Below, piece by piece: positions 5,087 to 7,008 of a stretch of DNA of 7,008 nucleotides; position 1 is the first letter of the stretch; every line of letters begins with the position of its first letter. The DNA is from an uncultured Campylobacter sp. (GTDB lineage: Bacteria > Campylobacterota > Campylobacteria > Campylobacterales > Campylobacteraceae). Made by a program: the position numbers and the translations under genes. The stretch spans positions 1 to 7,008 of the forward strand of contig NZ_CALEDC010000194.1 in NCBI RefSeq assembly GCF_937949835.1, in the 5' to 3' direction. The notes beneath the pieces were generated by a model that worked only from the letters and a program-made list of their open reading frames with translations, was not told the DNA's origin and ran no database searches.

Positions 5087-5319
5087 TTAAATTTTATTTT
5101 TTAGAAATTTATCTATATTTTGTTTTATCATTGACGGCTCGCCGTCCGGCATTTTGCCGGCGCCTCATCAAATAGATCGGCTGAAATTTTAAACCTCTCG
5201 GCGATATTCGCTCTGCCTTTGGCGTAGCTGTCGAATAGCCCGACTTTGTAAATTCCAAAGCTTTCAAGCTCGGGCTTGAGCTCGCACAAAAAATTTAAAA
5301 TTTCATCTTTGATTGGCAT
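5087..5319 (-). pseudogene. Decayed minimal nucleotidyltransferase (MntA-like)
   Basis: An ATG at 5319 with GAGGA upstream opens a 63-codon frame ending at 5128. Residues 1-39, including KDEILNFLCELKPELESFGI and then VGLFDSYAKGRANI, match the start of MNT-domain proteins, the antitoxin half of HEPN/MNT pairs. Two things are wrong. The invariant glycine of the G-S motif is Asp30, and the D-x-D metal site expected about ten residues later is missing. Instead RANI runs straight into AERFKISADLFDEAP, which resembles the later strand of the same domain, so an internal in-frame deletion of roughly 30-40 residues is likely. One extra base in the AAAA run at 5152-5155 would read on to a stop at 5089-5087, eleven bases before purF. 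That suggests the original end. No HEPN partner is present. It is unlikely to be catalytic. Confidence 0.7.
5133..5160 (-). repeat. Two back-to-back G+C-rich hairpins upstream of purF
   Basis: GACGGC/GCCGTC (5133-5138/5141-5146) and CCGGCA/TGCCGG (5146-5151/5155-5160) are perfect six-base-pair inverted repeats that abut at 5146. On the minus strand they lie at the 3' end of the broken nucleotidyltransferase frame, about 55-85 bases before purF. They are followed by A-rich DNA without a U-run, so they are not a standard terminator. They could slow readthrough into purF or act as an mRNA processing or stability element. Confidence 0.5.
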
Positions 5320-5347
5320 TTTTTCCTCTTAAATTTAGCCGCAAAGC

Positions 5348-6109
5348 CTAGATTCCTAAGCAGTCGTCGATGCCGTAAAGCCCGCTATTTTGCGATGCTA
5401 GCCATACCGCCGCCTTTATCGCGCCTCTGGCAAAGGTCGCGCGCGAAGTCGCCGTATGATTTAGCTCGATGAACTCGCCCTCGCCGTAAAATCCCACGGT
5501 GTGGCGCCCGACTATATCGCCGCCGCGCAGCGACATCACGGCGATCTCGTCCTTACCGCGCTCGCCGATGAGCCCGTCGCGACCGCTTACGCGCACGTCT
5601 TTTAAGCTTAGCTCGCGCGCACTTGCGGCACTCTCGGCAAGGCTCATCGCCGTGCCGCTCGGGGCGTCTTTTTTGTGGCGGTGGTGCATCTCTAAAATTT
5701 CGCAGTCAAAATCGCGCAGGCTCCTGCTAGCAAGCGCTACGAGCTTGTTTAGCACCGCGACGCCCAGGCTCATATTCGTAGCGTGCAGTACGGGCATCTT
5801 CGCGCCGCATTCGCGCAGTAGCCGCTCGCCCTCCTCGCCCAGAGCCGTCGTGCCGATGCAAAGCGGCTTTGGGTGCGAAAGCGCAAATTTCATTAAGCTT
5901 ATCGCGCCGTCTCGGATCGTAAAGTCTATCACGACGTCGCAGCCGCCAAAAAGCTCGTCGTAGCTGCGGCTTGCGGCGCAGCTCGGCGTATAATCAAGCG
6001 GCGCGACCGTGTAGATCACGCTTGCTCGCGCCTGATCGAAATTTTTCAGGCATTCGTAGATCATCGTGCCCATTCTGCCGCTTCCGCCGTGAATTCCTAT
6101 ATTTATCAT
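5348..6109 (-). CDS. dapB: 4-hydroxy-tetrahydrodipicolinate reductase
   Basis: DapB reduces 4-hydroxy-tetrahydrodipicolinate with NAD(P)H in the diaminopimelate pathway to lysine and peptidoglycan. Counting from the start chosen here there are 253 residues. The nucleotide-binding loop [10 protein letters not shown] (5-14) opens a Rossmann fold, followed by VVIDFT (59-64), CIGTT (84-88) and [12 protein letters not shown] (110-121). The catalytic signature [16 protein letters not shown] (140-155) contains the His (142) and Lys (146) equivalent to the E. coli active-site pair. An in-frame ATG two codons earlier (6115-6113) directly abuts the AAGGA box with no spacing. The second ATG (6109-6107) sits six bases from it and gives the usual family start MINIG, so I prefer it. 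The gene follows the DUF748 gene by about 50 bases and precedes the nucleotidyltransferase remnant by 28. Confidence 0.95.
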   Translation of the reverse strand: MINIGIHGGSGRMGTMIYECLKNFDQARASVIYTVAPLDYTPSCAASRSYDELFGGCDVVIDFTIRDGAISLMKFALSHPKPLCIGTTALGEEGERLLRECGAKMPVLHATNMSLGVAVLNKLVALASRSLRDFDCEILEMHHRHKKDAPSGTAMSLAESAASARELSLKDVRVSGRDGLIGERGKDEIAVMSLRGGDIVGRHTVGFYGEGEFIELNHTATSRATFARGAIKAAVWLASQNSGLYGIDDCLGI

Positions 6110-6115
6110 CGCCAT

Positions 6116-6121
6116 TCCTTT
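6116..6121 (-). promoter_or_regulatory. Ribosome binding site that decides the dapB start
   Basis: The minus strand reads AAAGGA followed at once by ATGGCGATG. The box lies six bases before the second ATG (6109-6107), the normal spacing, and zero bases before the first. This is the main evidence for the shorter start. Confidence 0.6.
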
Positions 6122-6159
6122 AAATTTGATCCGCTTAGTATAGCCAAATTTTGCTTACA

Positions 6160-7008
6160 CTACCTCTCTACGCCGAGACTTAGCGGGATAAAGCTGTTTT
6201 GTTTGAGCTCCGCTTCGCTCGGCTTTTTGATCTCTATGCGAGAGGCGCTTACGCCGCGCTGCACGAGTGCCGCTTGCACGGCAGTCGCCCTGGCAAGGGC
6301 TAACTCATCAAGACGCGAACGGGTAAATTTCTGCGCGCTTATCAGCTCCTCCATCGCCTCATCGCCGCTAGCTTTGATATCGTATTTGATCTTAAGCGCC
6401 GCTATGGCTTCATCCGTGGAGAGGCCTTGTTTATTGGACATCAGCGTGAGGGTATTTTGCAGCGAGCGCCTTTTAAACTCGTGAGTATCGAGCTTTTCGT
6501 TATACGCAGAGTTTAGAATGATCTTAAGATCGGACTTAGCTTTTGTGACCTTGGCCAAATCATCGATTTTAGAGCTTTCGCTGATTAAAATTTCGCTGCT
6601 CGCCGCCTCAAAATCGATACTTTCGAGCTTTTTCGTATCTACGCCCGCGATCTTTCCCATAAATCTAAACGGACTTAACACGATGTCAGATAGCAGTTTT
6701 TTGACCGCGCCCCAAACGAGCGCGCCGTAGCTAAATTTCGGATCGCTCAGCGTGCCGCTTAGAGGCAGGCTAAGATCGATCTGATCGTCGCTGTCCTTTA
6801 GGATCGATACGACTAGACCGATCGGAAGGCTCAGCGCATCCTTGCTCTGCACCTCTTTGCCGAGCTCGAAGCGGTCTAAATTTAGATCATTGCTTGCGTT
6901 TAGCTTGCCATCGTCGATTTTGTAGGCAAGTTTTAAATTTAGCTTACCGCCCGCGATTTCATTGCCGATATATTTGGCGGTATAGGGCGATGCGGGCGCA
7001 AGCGGGAT
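6160..7008 (-). CDS. DUF748/AsmA-like envelope protein, C-terminal part
   Basis: The frame is open from the window edge to TAG at 6162-6160. It shows the last 282 residues of a larger protein whose N-terminus lies beyond 7008; the GTG at 6852 is an internal codon, not the start. The visible part matches the end of DUF748 proteins, large periplasmic AsmA/TamB-like proteins tied to outer-membrane or lipid transport. Counting from the edge, it has SPYTAKYIGNEI (7-18) and GKLNLKLAYKIDDGKLN (21-37). It then has the signature LPLSGTLSDPKFSYGALVW (81-99), SPF (112-114) and IDFEAASSEIL (131-141). The tail is charged and helical and resembles the OmpA-like end seen in this family (ELALARATAVQAALVQRGVS). 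Any signal anchor would be outside the window. It precedes dapB by about 50 bases on the same strand; a functional link to lysine synthesis is not implied. Confidence 0.82.
   Translation of the reverse strand: MPLAPASPYTAKYIGNEIAGGKLNLKLAYKIDDGKLNASNDLNLDRFELGKEVQSKDALSLPIGLVVSILKDSDDQIDLSLPLSGTLSDPKFSYGALVWGAVKKLLSDIVLSPFRFMGKIAGVDTKKLESIDFEAASSEILISESSKIDDLAKVTKAKSDLKIILNSAYNEKLDTHEFKRRSLQNTLTLMSNKQGLSTDEAIAALKIKYDIKASGDEAMEELISAQKFTRSRLDELALARATAVQAALVQRGVSASRIEIKKPSEAELKQNSFIPLSLGVER

Noticed and set aside
5499..5963. Plus-strand frame of 154 codons opposite dapB
   Set aside because: It is antisense to a certain gene with conserved motifs, and its serine- and arginine-rich product reflects the codon bias of dapB.
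6160..6852. Treating the GTG at 6852 as the start of the DUF748 gene
   Set aside because: The frame continues without a stop to the window edge and encodes conserved DUF748 sequence there, so the codon is internal.
1..7008. tRNA, rRNA, transposase, integrase, CRISPR or restriction-modification genes
   Set aside because: None of the hallmark sequences or protein motifs was seen on either strand.

Overview
The window looks like chromosomal DNA of a Campylobacter-type epsilonproteobacterium. The intergenic DNA is full of AAATTT-type words, ribosome binding sites are of the AAGGA/AAGGAG type, and dapB and purF are close neighbours on one strand, as I recall them in C. jejuni. The coding DNA is visibly richer in G+C than C. 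jejuni, so a species such as C. gracilis, C. showae or C. rectus is a better fit. The species call is inference.

Region by region. Positions 1-141 (minus) hold the start of a flavodoxin-fold NAD(P)H oxidoreductase that stops after 30 codons. A gap rich in AAATTT words and inverted repeats follows (142-397). Next come a Bcp-type thiol peroxidase (398-925, minus), a divergent intergenic region, and an intact flavodoxin-fold NAD(P)H oxidoreductase (1281-1829, plus), a distant paralogue of the broken one. Positions 1830-2455 hold no convincing gene, but contain an 11-bp inverted repeat and a terminator. A two-domain molybdate-binding protein of the ModG type (2456-2881, minus) follows, then a second long gap (2882-3351).

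From 7008 down to 3352 all genes lie on the minus strand and are closely spaced, which suggests one transcription unit. In order of transcription they are a DUF748/AsmA-like envelope protein (N-terminus outside the window), dapB (lysine and peptidoglycan precursor synthesis), a decayed minimal nucleotidyltransferase, purF (first committed step of purine synthesis) and a DUF488 protein.

The functions are mainly housekeeping: peroxide defence and quinone/flavin redox on the left, molybdate homeostasis in the middle, and diaminopimelate and purine synthesis on the right. I do not see a new defence or mobile system. The most informative signals are two independent cases of gene decay. One is the oxidoreductase fragment. 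The other is a MntA-like nucleotidyltransferase between dapB and purF that has lost its catalytic core and seems to carry a one-base frameshift inside a tandem hairpin. Next in interest are structured intergenic sequences, including a three-arm inverted repeat with mutually exclusive pairings at 274-306.
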